Part shown: positions 34,308-42,613 of the stretch, piece after piece
How the letters are laid out: each line of letters begins with the position of its first letter
Numbering within the stretch: position 1 is the first letter of the stretch
From: Alistipes dispar
GTDB lineage: Bacteria > Bacteroidota > Bacteroidia > Bacteroidales > Rikenellaceae
DNA length: 64,000 bases
Direction: 5' to 3'
Assembly (NCBI RefSeq): GCF_006542685.1
Contig: NZ_AP019736.1
Span: 124,001-188,000, forward strand
Notes under the pieces: model-generated
Database searches by the model: none
What the model was told of the DNA's origin: nothing
What the model saw: the letters and a program-made list of their open reading frames with translations, nothing else
Made by a program: the position numbers and the translations under genes

Positions 34308-35348
34308 ATGGAACTGTCGGTACAGGAATATCAATATCTGGTTTCGGAGATAACCCGCGAGACGGGTGCCAAACGGGACGGGAGCGGTAAGAACCTTATC
34401 GTTCCGCGCTGCCCGTTCTGCGGAAAGTCGGGCGGTAAGTTCGGTATCTACATCGGCAAGGCGACTGCCCACCGCCGGCCTTTCATGGCCCACTGCTTCT
34501 CCTGCGGGGCATCCACCCGTACATTGGAGCAACTTCTGGCGGCTATCGGTCGCATGGACCTGATGGTTTTGCAGACAGCTGACATTGCCGCACCGTTGAA
34601 CCTGCACCTGCTGGAGAAGGACGAGGCGGAAGAAATAGACGACGAACTGGTGCCGGTCGAATTGCCGGACTTTTACAAGCGCACTTTCCGGCATCCGTAT
34701 TTGCAGCGGCGCGGCTTCTGTTTCGACGATTACGAGTATTTCCCGGTCGGGATAACCGGCAGGCTCAATCCGCGCTACGCGGACTATGTCGTCTTTCCGG
34801 TCATCGATGACTGTACGGTTGTCGGCTATGTCTCCCGCCATACCTGGCCGAAAGAGGATATAGACGCCCACAACCGCAAGACCAGACATAGCGGCGGGTA
34901 CAAGATCCTGCGTTACCGGAACTCCACGGAAAACGACTTTTCCAGACTCCTTTATAACTACGATGCCGTCCGTATGGATGAAACCGATACGGTCATCCTC
35001 GCGGAAGGTATTTTCGATGTCATCGCCCTGACCCGCAGACTCGAACTCTATGACAATTCCCATGTCGCAGCCGTGGCCACTTTCGGAAAGAAAATATCCG
35101 ATGTACAGATCTACAAGCTGCAATCGAAAGGCGTCAGAACCGTAGTCATCGGTTACGATGGTGATGCCGTCGAGTCGGTAAAGCGGACGGCTGAACGGCT
35201 GAAACCCTATTTCGAGGTTTTCATCGCGGACATTGCTGATGCCGCCAAAGACTGGGACGAACTCACGGAAGCGGAAATCTACGGGATTTTCGCCTGCCGC
35301 CTGCTGTCCGTCCTTGAATACAAACTCAAAAAAGTACAGGAAAGATGA
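34308..35348 (+). CDS. DNA primase (CHC2 zinc finger, Toprim)
   Basis: A 346-residue primase. The N-terminal zinc finger has 'CPFCGKSGG' (about residues 37-45) and 'HCFSCG' (about 63-68). The Toprim core shows the catalytic Glu in 'ILAEGIFDVIAL' (about 231) and the metal-binding Asp pair in 'IGYDGDAVES' (about 281-290). It should make primers for the phage-encoded polymerase. Overlap of 4 bases with the polymerase N-half gene links the two. It lacks a fused helicase domain; the DnaB-like helicase is encoded upstream. Confidence 0.87.
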   Translation: MELSVQEYQYLVSEITRETGAKRDGSGKNLIVPRCPFCGKSGGKFGIYIGKATAHRRPFMAHCFSCGASTRTLEQLLAAIGRMDLMVLQTADIAAPLNLHLLEKDEAEEIDDELVPVELPDFYKRTFRHPYLQRRGFCFDDYEYFPVGITGRLNPRYADYVVFPVIDDCTVVGYVSRHTWPKEDIDAHNRKTRHSGGYKILRYRNSTENDFSRLLYNYDAVRMDETDTVILAEGIFDVIALTRRLELYDNSHVAAVATFGKKISDVQIYKLQSKGVRTVVIGYDGDAVESVKRTAERLKPYFEVFIADIADAAKDWDELTEAEIYGIFACRLLSVLEYKLKKVQER

Positions 35349-37102
35349 TACAGGAACTTTTCTCATGGCTCGATGCACAACGGATAACCTATATCCCGGT
35401 CGATACGGAAGTGGTGGATATTCCCGGCTTCGGGCGGCTTTTCACGGCCGACCTGTCGGGAGTGGAATCCATCTTCCGCGGCGACGGGGACAAGCTCGTG
35501 TTCAACCTGATGGAAAGTCCGGATGTGCTGATGGAAGAAGGAATCTTCCATGTGGCCTTCCCGTTCGGCAGGAACTGGTACTACTATGACCTGCGGGAAG
35601 AATTCCGTTTCAACCTGCTGAAATATATCGGCCGGCCCAAGCCTCCGGTACATGATGTACCTTTCGTGAACCTCGGCATCCATACCTCCTACGAGCTGCT
35701 GAACGCCTGCTGCTCGCCGGAAGATTTGTGCCGCAAGGCGAAATGGCTCGGGCATACGGCTGTCGGCATCTGCGACCGCAATACAATGGCCGCCACGCTG
35801 AACCTTCAGAAGGAGTGCGCCAATACCGGGCTGAAACATATATTCGGCTACTCGCTGACAATGATGCACGAAGAAGAACGTGTCGGGCTGAAGATTTATG
35901 CCTTGGATAACGAGGGGCTGCATAATCTGCTGCGCATCCAACGGGCCGTCATGGTCGATTCGGAAGACAACACCCTCCGCTATGAACAGCTGCTGATGTA
36001 TGCCGCAGGTTGTGTGGTGGTTTTCGCCATCCGTTCCGTCTACTGGATGGCCGGACACCCCAAACAGGTGAAGCGTATCCGGAAAGGTGCCGAAGCGGTC
36101 TATTACCAGGTCGACGCCAACGAATACAAGGCGGACCGCATCGACAGGGAGCAACTAGAAGCCCTGAAATATTATTTCGGCAACTGTTATGATGCCGACA
36201 CGGATTCATTTACAGTAGAACCAGTCCTGATTCCGGACTGCTACTACATGGACAAGGACGATGCAGGGTACAGAATCGTGGTGAACAAGATTGCCACGGG
36301 AGCCGCCCATGAACAGAGCGATGACCAGTATTTCAAGACAGCGGATGAATTGTATGACACGCTCCGTCCTCTGTTCTCCGGGCAATGGGACTTCGATTCC
36401 CTGTTTAGGCGCATGTGCCGTCCCACGGTGGAGATTGCCGGACGTGCGGACGCCTCATTCGAGACCGGGCGAATGTTCATGCCGGAATACCGTATGCGAC
36501 CGGAAGAGCGGGAACGGTATGGTGACCGCCGTACGATGTTCCTCCGACTGCTTGACGACGGGCTGGACCGGAAAGTGCCGGAACCGGAGCGGGAACGCTA
36601 TCGGGAACGGCTGGACGAGGAAGTCTATATCATTGAATCGACCGACAATGTGGACTATTTCCTGGTGCAGTGGGATATGGTGCGGGAGGCGCACCGGAGA
36701 GGCATCGCAACTGGTATAGGTCGCGGTTCCGCCGGGGGCTCGCTGGTTTCCTACTTGCTTGGCATAACCTCCATCGACCCGCTGAAATACGACCTTATCT
36801 TCTCGCGCTTCCTCGTGCCGGAACGCTGCGGGCTCAGCTGGAAAGACGAACTGACGGTGCTTGCCCCGGACATCACACTCGGCAAGGGCGAACGCTATGT
36901 GGAGATGGAATCTGAAGGCAAGACTTACCGTCTGTGCACGGATGCCCGGATGCGGGTAATCCGTAACGGAGAAGAGCGGACGATATACGCAGATGAATTG
37001 ATGTGTGGCGACGAAATCCTTTTTGACCGCCGAGATTGCTTGTGGAACCTAAAGGAACTCGAAACCCATGAATCCGACCTACGAACACCACCGTCCCTAT
37101 GA
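35345..37102 (+). CDS. dnaE: DNA polymerase III alpha, N-terminal half, with intein-like tail
   Basis: This 585-residue half starts with a ~95-residue extra domain, then a PHP-like domain (about 100-200) whose metal motifs are worn: 'GIHTSYELL' replaces the usual HxHSxYS and 'ICDRNTM' replaces TDHG. The palm region has 'GIGRGSAGGSLVSYLLGI' and 'FSRFLVPER'. There the alpha subunit normally runs on to the PDxDxDF active site, but here a Cys (residue 495) opens a 91-residue Hint-like tail, and the frame ends 35 bases inside the methyltransferase gene. The catalytic half is encoded at 38367. Activity needs both halves, joined by splicing or by assembly. Confidence 0.85.
   Translation: MIQELFSWLDAQRITYIPVDTEVVDIPGFGRLFTADLSGVESIFRGDGDKLVFNLMESPDVLMEEGIFHVAFPFGRNWYYYDLREEFRFNLLKYIGRPKPPVHDVPFVNLGIHTSYELLNACCSPEDLCRKAKWLGHTAVGICDRNTMAATLNLQKECANTGLKHIFGYSLTMMHEEERVGLKIYALDNEGLHNLLRIQRAVMVDSEDNTLRYEQLLMYAAGCVVVFAIRSVYWMAGHPKQVKRIRKGAEAVYYQVDANEYKADRIDREQLEALKYYFGNCYDADTDSFTVEPVLIPDCYYMDKDDAGYRIVVNKIATGAAHEQSDDQYFKTADELYDTLRPLFSGQWDFDSLFRRMCRPTVEIAGRADASFETGRMFMPEYRMRPEERERYGDRRTMFLRLLDDGLDRKVPEPERERYRERLDEEVYIIESTDNVDYFLVQWDMVREAHRRGIATGIGRGSAGGSLVSYLLGITSIDPLKYDLIFSRFLVPERCGLSWKDELTVLAPDITLGKGERYVEMESEGKTYRLCTDARMRVIRNGEERTIYADELMCGDEILFDRRDCLWNLKELETHESDLRTPPSL
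36827..37102 (+). other. Candidate split-intein N-terminal segment (Hint-like)
   Basis: After 'FLVPER' the chain continues with Cys 495 and a 91-residue tail. 'YVEMESEGKTYRLCTDARM' followed by 'VIRNGEERTIYADELMCGDEIL' follows the block-B pattern of inteins (x-edGkt-rlT-dh-...-v-A-eL--GD-il). The block-B His is not conserved ('TDAR' instead of TxxH). The last ~11 residues are read from the start of the inserted methyltransferase gene. Confidence 0.55.
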
Positions 37103-37835
37103 CGGTTGCGACCTTTACCGGGGCGATGCACTCGATGTGCTGCCCCTGCTGGCTGAAGAAGGCATCACTGCCGACATGGTATTGTCAGACCCTCCATACG
37201 GTACGACACATTGTCGATGGGACGCCGTGATAGACATCCCCGGGATGTGGAATGCTGTACAGGGCATATCCAGACCTGACACTCCCGTACTGCTGTTCTG
37301 CCAGCATCCTTTTACGAGCCTGCTGGGCAGCTCCAATCTCCGCAGGCTGCGGTATGCCTGGGTATGGGAGAAGACGCAGGCGACAGGCTTCCTAAACGCC
37401 AGGCGTATGCCGATGAAGGCGCACGAGGACATTCTGGTCTTTTACGACAGGTTGCCGAAGTATCATCCGATCAAGACGGACGGGCACAAGCGCAAGGTCG
37501 TGATGGCCGAACATCAGCGGAAATGCGATGCCGGCGAGATATACCGGAAGCACGATAATTTCCGGGATTACATATCCACGGAACGCTATCCGCGCAGTGT
37601 GCTGAAATTCAAGACGGACAAGCAGCTCTCCTGCCTGCACGCGACACAGAAACCTGTCGCCCTGCTGGAATACCTGATACGCACCTACACCGACGAAGGA
37701 GACATCGTCCTCGACTTTGCGATGGGCAGCGGCAGTACAGCCGTGGCCTGCCGGAATACGGGACGCCGGTTCATCGGCGTGGAGATAGACCTGGGAATTT
37801 TTCAGACAGCACTAAACCGTATAACCCATGGCTGA
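37068..37835 (+). CDS. DNA (N4-cytosine/N6-adenine) methyltransferase
   Basis: A 255-residue class-beta type methyltransferase: catalytic 'DPPY' at residues 41-44 comes before the AdoMet-binding 'FAMGSGST' near residue 222, and 'TQKPVALLEYLIRTY' precedes it, as in the N6_N4_Mtase family. No specificity subunit or restriction enzyme gene is adjacent. It lies between the two polymerase halves, overlapping the N-half by 35 bases and the HNH gene by 8. It may protect the phage or host DNA, including from the adjacent HNH enzyme, which is inference. Confidence 0.87.
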   Translation: MNPTYEHHRPYDGCDLYRGDALDVLPLLAEEGITADMVLSDPPYGTTHCRWDAVIDIPGMWNAVQGISRPDTPVLLFCQHPFTSLLGSSNLRRLRYAWVWEKTQATGFLNARRMPMKAHEDILVFYDRLPKYHPIKTDGHKRKVVMAEHQRKCDAGEIYRKHDNFRDYISTERYPRSVLKFKTDKQLSCLHATQKPVALLEYLIRTYTDEGDIVLDFAMGSGSTAVACRNTGRRFIGVEIDLGIFQTALNRITHG

Positions 37836-38370
37836 CACCCGGGAAATCTGGGTGGATATCAAGAACTATGAAGGAAAGTACAAGATCAGCAACCTCGGGC
37901 GTGTCAAGAGTCTGGAACGGCAAGTTTCGCATGACGGTATCACCTGGACACAACCCGAACGTATCATGTGTCATTGGTGTGGGACGACTTCGCTCTATGA
38001 CTGTGTCCGACTCTACAAGGGCGGTGTCGGAAAGAAGTTCTCCGTGCACCGTCTGGTGGCACAGCACTTCCTGCCCGACTGGAATCCGGGACTGGAGGTG
38101 AACCATATCGACGGGAACCGCGACAACAACCGTGCGGATAACCTGGAAATGTGTACGCACCAGCGGAATATGGAACATGCCATAGCGGGTGGCCTCAAAC
38201 GGGATTACGGCGAGAAAAGCGTGAACGCCAAACTGACCAACGGGCAGGCGGAAGAGATACGGGTGAGGTATTCCTCCGGCCAGGCTTCCCAGAACAGCCT
38301 GGCAAAACAGTACGGTGTCAGCCGCCAGACGGTAAGCGCGATAATACGATACAAGAAATATATCAGATGA
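37828..38370 (+). CDS. NUMOD4/HNH homing endonuclease
   Basis: A 180-residue free-standing endonuclease. Residues ~5-50 are a NUMOD4 motif ('WVDIKNYEGKYKISNLGRVKS'-type, with W..I..Y.G.Y.ISN.GRVKS). An HNH_3 core follows, 'HRLVAQHFLP' and 'EVNHIDGNRDNNRADNLEMCT' in part (about 70-110), then a NUMOD1-like DNA-binding helix ('SQNSLAKQYGVSRQTVSAII') at the C-terminus. Enzymes of this kind spread introns, inteins and themselves. Its stop overlaps the start of the polymerase C-half (ATGA). Confidence 0.9.
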   Translation: MADTREIWVDIKNYEGKYKISNLGRVKSLERQVSHDGITWTQPERIMCHWCGTTSLYDCVRLYKGGVGKKFSVHRLVAQHFLPDWNPGLEVNHIDGNRDNNRADNLEMCTHQRNMEHAIAGGLKRDYGEKSVNAKLTNGQAEEIRVRYSSGQASQNSLAKQYGVSRQTVSAIIRYKKYIR

Positions 38371-38462
38371 AAGTAACACATATAAGAATCAGGAAAGCAG
38401 ACGGACCGCTGACGGTCATGGATGCCTTTGTGGACAAAGGACTGACAGAAGGCGGCCACGCT
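38367..38462 (+). other. Candidate split-intein C-terminal segment
   Basis: The 32-residue leader 'MKVTHIRIRKADG...' with 'LTVMDAFVD' follows the block-F pattern of inteins (..I..I......T.D..V). It ends in 'GGHA' before Ser 33, the +1 residue of the active-site stretch. The usual terminal HN is replaced by HA, so ordinary Asn cyclisation is not supported. Confidence 0.5.
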
Positions 38463-40544
38463 TCGCTGCCGGACATAGATGTCGACTATGCCTCCGACCG
38501 GCGGCAGGAGATCAAGGATTACCTGGAAGAACGGTACAACGCGGACGGCCGCCAGCGTGTCTTTTCCGCCGGCACCTTTACCACGATGAAACTGAAAGCC
38601 GCCTTGAAGGACGTGGCACGCGTACACCGCGTGCCTCACTCCATCGTGAACTATATTACCGCCATGATAGATGACGGCACGGACTGGACAGGACTGTTCA
38701 GACAGGCTGCCTTCAACAGAAAACTTCGGGACTTTATCCAGACCTATCCGCTGGTCATCGAGGACGTGCAAGGATTGCTCGGACAGCCCAAAGCGGCCTC
38801 CATACACGCCTCGGCCATCGTTGTCACACCGGACACGCGGGACGGCAGGCCCGCCGAATGCTTCGATTTCCTGCCGGTCCGTAAGATGGACGGGGCACTG
38901 GTATCGGAGTTCGACGGCTATTCGGTCGATGAGATCGGATTGTTGAAGGAGGATGTGCTGGCGACAAAGGAACTTGCCAAACTGAGTGCCGTCATCGCGT
39001 TGGTCAACCGGAATTTCGGGCAGGAACTTACTATCGGGCGTATTACGCAGGATATGCTGGAAGACGGGAAGACCTACCGACTGCTCTCGGACGGCAACAC
39101 GCAGAATGTGTTCCAGTTCTCTTCGCCGGGCATTACCCGGTTTATCCAGGATGTACAGCCGGAGTGTATCGAGGACCTGATCGCCATCAATGCCCTGTAC
39201 CGTCCCGCCACACTCGACATCGGTGCCACCGATGATTATGTCCGTTTCAGGCGTGGCGAAGTGGCCCCGGTCTATAACTACGGCTGTTATGAAGCAACGA
39301 AGAACACTTTCGGAATCATGGTCTACCAGGAGCAGTTCATGTCCGTTGCTCATACGCTCGGGGGATTCGACCTCGGGAAGACCGACTATCTGCGCAAGGC
39401 CATAGGAAAGAAGAAAGCCGACCTGATGGCCACGCTGAAGGCGGATTTCATTGCCGGAGCCGTCGGGAACGGATGCCCGGACTATGAGGCGGAGGAAATC
39501 TGGCACAAGATAGAGGTAGCCGGGAAATATTCGTTCAACCGTTCCCATGCCGCGGCATACGCCCTTACAGCCTATTGCGGGGCATGGCTCAAGGCCAATT
39601 ACCCCTCGGCATTCTACACGGTGGCATTGCAATGGGCGGACGACAAGGAGATTCCTTCGTTGATGGCGGAGATGGAACGCTGCTCGTCGGCCAAGATCGT
39701 GCCGCCGGACATCAACCGCTCCGGGACGGAGTTCTTCACCGACTATGCCACCGATGAAATCTTCTGGTCGCTTACCCGTATCAAACAGGTCGGTGTCAAG
39801 ACAGTGGAATACATCGTCACGGAACGCGACCGGGGCGGGGCATATACCGGTATCGAGAACTTCATCCACCGCATATTCCGTTACAAACTCAAGAAATACA
39901 GTTACTGGGACGACCCCGACAACGCGGAAGAGGCCGTGAAAGTCCCCGTGAACGCCCGGCATGTCAAGCACATGATCCTTGCCGGATGCTTCGACCGTAT
40001 CGAAAAAGTCGGGGCGGTTACCGAACGCTGCGCGCTGCTCGAACGCGCAGCACGGGAACTGGGATTCTCCCTTTCTGAAAAAGACTTCCCGCAGGACATG
40101 CGCGGGCGGCATTTCTTCTGGTCGCAGCAGCAGATTGCCGTGTCGGGCATAGGCAGCATCGATTATCGCCGCATCTTCAACAATTCGGAAGCCCGCAGGC
40201 AGGTCAAGGGAAAAGCCTCTTACCTGACCCTGGACGAGGTGGCACGGGACGAGAACGACGGCAGGCGTGCGACTGTCTGCGCCACGGTGGTGGATGTAAC
40301 CGAACATACCTACAAGGACAGGGAGACGGGAAGCCGGAAGCGTTTCGCCAAGCTGACACTCTCCCAGAACAACCGTCTGGCGGAATGTGTATGCTGGAAC
40401 GACTATTACATGGAACACCACACCGTGATCCAGTCGCTCAAAGACCGGGTGGTCATCCTCACTGCCGTCATCCGTTACAGCGACTACAACGGATGCAATA
40501 CATTACAGACCTATAGGAACTCATTGTTATTCATTCAATCCTGA
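38367..40544 (+). CDS. dnaE: DNA polymerase III alpha, C-terminal half, with intein-C-like leader
   Basis: From the ATG at 38367 the product has 725 residues. The first 32 form an intein-C-like leader. Residue 33 begins 'SLPDIDVDYASDRRQ', the polymerase active-site motif with two catalytic Asp. 'FSAGTFTTMKLKAALKDVARV' and the fingers and thumb follow, and an OB-type domain closes it at about residues 620-715 ('ATVCATVVDVTEHTYKDRETG'). The enzyme lacks the long C-terminal beta-binding extension of chromosomal DnaE. Coordinates upstream in the same frame (to 38151) lie inside the HNH gene and are not used. It should replicate phage DNA together with the N-half. Confidence 0.87.
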   Translation: MKVTHIRIRKADGPLTVMDAFVDKGLTEGGHASLPDIDVDYASDRRQEIKDYLEERYNADGRQRVFSAGTFTTMKLKAALKDVARVHRVPHSIVNYITAMIDDGTDWTGLFRQAAFNRKLRDFIQTYPLVIEDVQGLLGQPKAASIHASAIVVTPDTRDGRPAECFDFLPVRKMDGALVSEFDGYSVDEIGLLKEDVLATKELAKLSAVIALVNRNFGQELTIGRITQDMLEDGKTYRLLSDGNTQNVFQFSSPGITRFIQDVQPECIEDLIAINALYRPATLDIGATDDYVRFRRGEVAPVYNYGCYEATKNTFGIMVYQEQFMSVAHTLGGFDLGKTDYLRKAIGKKKADLMATLKADFIAGAVGNGCPDYEAEEIWHKIEVAGKYSFNRSHAAAYALTAYCGAWLKANYPSAFYTVALQWADDKEIPSLMAEMERCSSAKIVPPDINRSGTEFFTDYATDEIFWSLTRIKQVGVKTVEYIVTERDRGGAYTGIENFIHRIFRYKLKKYSYWDDPDNAEEAVKVPVNARHVKHMILAGCFDRIEKVGAVTERCALLERAARELGFSLSEKDFPQDMRGRHFFWSQQQIAVSGIGSIDYRRIFNNSEARRQVKGKASYLTLDEVARDENDGRRATVCATVVDVTEHTYKDRETGSRKRFAKLTLSQNNRLAECVCWNDYYMEHHTVIQSLKDRVVILTAVIRYSDYNGCNTLQTYRNSLLFIQS

Positions 40545-40550
40545 AAAGAT

Positions 40551-41318
40551 ATGGCACCCAAGACAGAACAGAAGATATATGTAGGCATCGGGCTGGACTT
40601 CGAGACCGGAGGGCTGGACTGCCGTGAATGCGCCTGTACACAGATCGCCCTGCAAGCCGTCCGTTTCGACACATGGCAGGTATTCGACCGCTATCAGGCG
40701 TATATCGCCCCCTACGGGAAACAGGACGCGGGGCTTCCCCGACGCAAGGTGTTGCGTACCCGCCATGAACAGGCGAAAGAACCGGAATATGTCCCGATGA
40801 AGTACGAACAGACGGCATTGGACTATTCCGCCATTACCATGGAGATGCTGCGCACACAGGGTGTGGACATGAAGAAAGTCGCCGGAGAAGTCATCGCCTT
40901 CGCCAAACGCAGCACCCTCTCGAAGGGCTATCAGTGCAAGCCCGTGCTGGTCGGACAGAACATCGCTTTCGATATCGGATTCCTGCAACAGCTGATGAAC
41001 TATGCCGGACTGGCCGCCGAGTTTGAAAAGACCTTTTCCGGTACCAAGGACTATTACGGCAACTTCCAGCCGCACTACATCGACACGCTTGTCATGGGAC
41101 GGTTGGCTTTTGCCGCTGATCCGGAGGTTACTTCGTATAAACTGGAACTGGTAGCCTCAAAATTGGGGGTGGAACTGGACGATGCCCACGATGCGGCTGC
41201 GGATGTGACGGCCACGCTTGACATCCTGGGGGTCTATACCTCCCGTCTGCGCCAGACGGAAGGGGCGGCAATCGCTACACAGAAGAAAGAGAAAACCCGT
41301 AAATATTTCAAGATATGA
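40551..41318 (+). CDS. DnaQ-like 3'-5' exonuclease
   Basis: A 255-residue DEDD exonuclease. Exo I is 'GLDFETGGLDC' (about residues 12-22), Exo II includes 'VLVGQNIAFDIGFL' (about 128-141), and the C-terminal Exo III is 'DAHDAAADVTAT' (about 217-228), with the HxxxxD spacing of the DEDDh type. It is probably the proofreading epsilon-like partner of the phage polymerase halves encoded just upstream. It starts 6 bases after the polymerase stop and overlaps the next gene by 4 bases. Confidence 0.85.
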   Translation: MAPKTEQKIYVGIGLDFETGGLDCRECACTQIALQAVRFDTWQVFDRYQAYIAPYGKQDAGLPRRKVLRTRHEQAKEPEYVPMKYEQTALDYSAITMEMLRTQGVDMKKVAGEVIAFAKRSTLSKGYQCKPVLVGQNIAFDIGFLQQLMNYAGLAAEFEKTFSGTKDYYGNFQPHYIDTLVMGRLAFAADPEVTSYKLELVASKLGVELDDAHDAAADVTATLDILGVYTSRLRQTEGAAIATQKKEKTRKYFKI

Positions 41319-41674
41319 GTATGGACACGAATAAGGAAGCCCAAGGCATTGACCGGGAACAGATTCCCGAGACCATTACATTCCGTACGGCGGACCGGAT
41401 GACCTACGGGGCGCTGGGCTATGACGGGAACGAACTGATGGCGTTCATATCGGGCTACGACCTGGAAATCAAGTTCAACCTGCGGCTCATCAACTCGCTA
41501 GCGGATGCGGAGGCGTGTGCCGATGCGTTGGCCCAGGTATTCTATGACGCATTAATGGAGCAGTTGCTCAATGAAAAGGCGGATTTTGTAAAACCTCCGG
41601 GATACAAACCCGCTACTCTTTCAGAAAAGGAAGGAAGAACCGATGTCAGACAAGATAACGAACACGCAGGATAG
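41315..41674 (+). CDS. Small phage protein, function unknown
   Basis: A 119-residue acidic protein starting within the exonuclease stop overlap. It has a mixed alpha/beta core ('ITFRTADRMTYGALGYDGNELMAF') and a Lys/Glu-rich end. No motif recognised. Overlap with the terminase-like gene by 32 bases keeps it in the operon. Confidence 0.55.
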   Translation: MSMDTNKEAQGIDREQIPETITFRTADRMTYGALGYDGNELMAFISGYDLEIKFNLRLINSLADAEACADALAQVFYDALMEQLLNEKADFVKPPGYKPATLSEKEGRTDVRQDNEHAG

Positions 41675-42164
41675 GCCGGAAGAGAAACCGCTCACGGAGC
41701 AGGAGCTGCAATTCTGCAACCTCTATGTGAACGGCGGGCTGGAATATGCCGGACGGCCGAAAAAATGCTTTGTGGAGGTATTCGGTGAGGATACGGTGAA
41801 GAACCCGTATGCTTCGGCCAATTACCTGATGAACAAACCGCATGTGCTGGCACATATCAAGGCATTGCTCTCCTCGGAACGGTTCGAGATGGAGACGATG
41901 GCTGTAAAGCTGCAGGTGACCGAGACTCTCAAGGCAATCATGGACGAGACGGCCACTTCGGACTATACAGACCGTTTCGGTGTGCCGCTCTCTCCGGCAC
42001 CGCTCAGGGCCGTGTCGGTCAATGCCGCCAAGGCGCTGATGGATATCTTCCCCATCAGGCACAAGGAGGAGAACCGCCTGCGTATCGAAGGCAGCGACGG
42101 CAATGTTATCTTCAATGTAATCGTACCCCAAAATCCTGTAAAAGATGGCGAAGCGGAAACGTAA
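41643..42164 (+). CDS. Phage terminase small subunit-like protein
   Basis: A 173-residue protein that opens with 'LTEQELQFCNLYVNGGLEYAGR' (about residues 20-41), then 'SANYLMNKPHVLAHIKALL' (about 58-76), typical of the Terminase_2 fold in which a helix-turn-helix recognises the packaging site. The second half is helical and suits oligomerisation. No large terminase gene is in the window, so the packaging role rests on the N-terminal motif. It overlaps the next small gene by 20 bases. Confidence 0.75.
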   Translation: MSDKITNTQDRPEEKPLTEQELQFCNLYVNGGLEYAGRPKKCFVEVFGEDTVKNPYASANYLMNKPHVLAHIKALLSSERFEMETMAVKLQVTETLKAIMDETATSDYTDRFGVPLSPAPLRAVSVNAAKALMDIFPIRHKEENRLRIEGSDGNVIFNVIVPQNPVKDGEAET

Positions 42165-42303
42165 AATCACTAAGGAAGAAATCGCCTGGTGGGTCTATCT
42201 GGCGATGATGATCGCGCTTGTCATCTATGGGTTCCGGGATAGTGCGGCAGCCGAGACTCTGCTGAGGGCTATCAGGGACGCATTCTCACTTTTAATGGAA
42301 TAA
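42145..42303 (+). CDS. Small membrane protein, possibly holin-like
   Basis: A 52-residue protein too short for most gene callers, starting at the ATG at 42145 inside the terminase-like gene. A basic N-terminus ('MAKRKRKITKEE') is followed by one hydrophobic segment ('WWVYLAMMIALVIYGF') and a polar amphipathic tail. Size, position beside lysis-type genes and charge pattern would suit a small holin, but no family motif was seen. Confidence 0.5.
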   Translation: MAKRKRKITKEEIAWWVYLAMMIALVIYGFRDSAAAETLLRAIRDAFSLLME

Positions 42304-42306
42304 GAT

Positions 42307-42606
42307 ATGGAACAACTCAAAGAATTTGTAATGAAGTACTTCAAGATCATTGTCGTGGTACTCTCGTTCTCGCTGACACTGTACATACAGCATGTCAACA
42401 ACACCGCCCAAATTGCAGAACTGGAAACCAAATGTATCGGTTTGGAAGTGGAAATCAAGAACCAGTATGACCGTATCAACGCCATGAAGCTGGACAAGTC
42501 CGTGTTCGAGGCAACCATGATGCAGCTCAACACGGTACAGAATGACCTGCACGAAATCCGTGCCGATATCCGTGAACTTCTCAAATGTCAGGGAACGCAC
42601 AAGTAA
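42307..42606 (+). CDS. Membrane-anchored coiled-coil protein, lysis-type
   Basis: A 99-residue protein with one N-terminal transmembrane segment ('IIVVVLSFSLTLYI', about residues 14-27) and a heptad-patterned coiled coil behind it ('IAELETKCIGLEVEIKNQ' onwards). This layout is common for small inner-membrane proteins in phage lysis cassettes (holin or i-spanin types). It starts 3 bases after the previous stop. Confidence 0.55.
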   Translation: MEQLKEFVMKYFKIIVVVLSFSLTLYIQHVNNTAQIAELETKCIGLEVEIKNQYDRINAMKLDKSVFEATMMQLNTVQNDLHEIRADIRELLKCQGTHK

Positions 42607-42613
42607 AAACATC

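Noticed and set aside
38205..40421. Long - strand reading frame opposite the polymerase C-half
   Set aside because: The + strand has conserved polymerase motifs over the whole stretch; the - strand product shows no domain.
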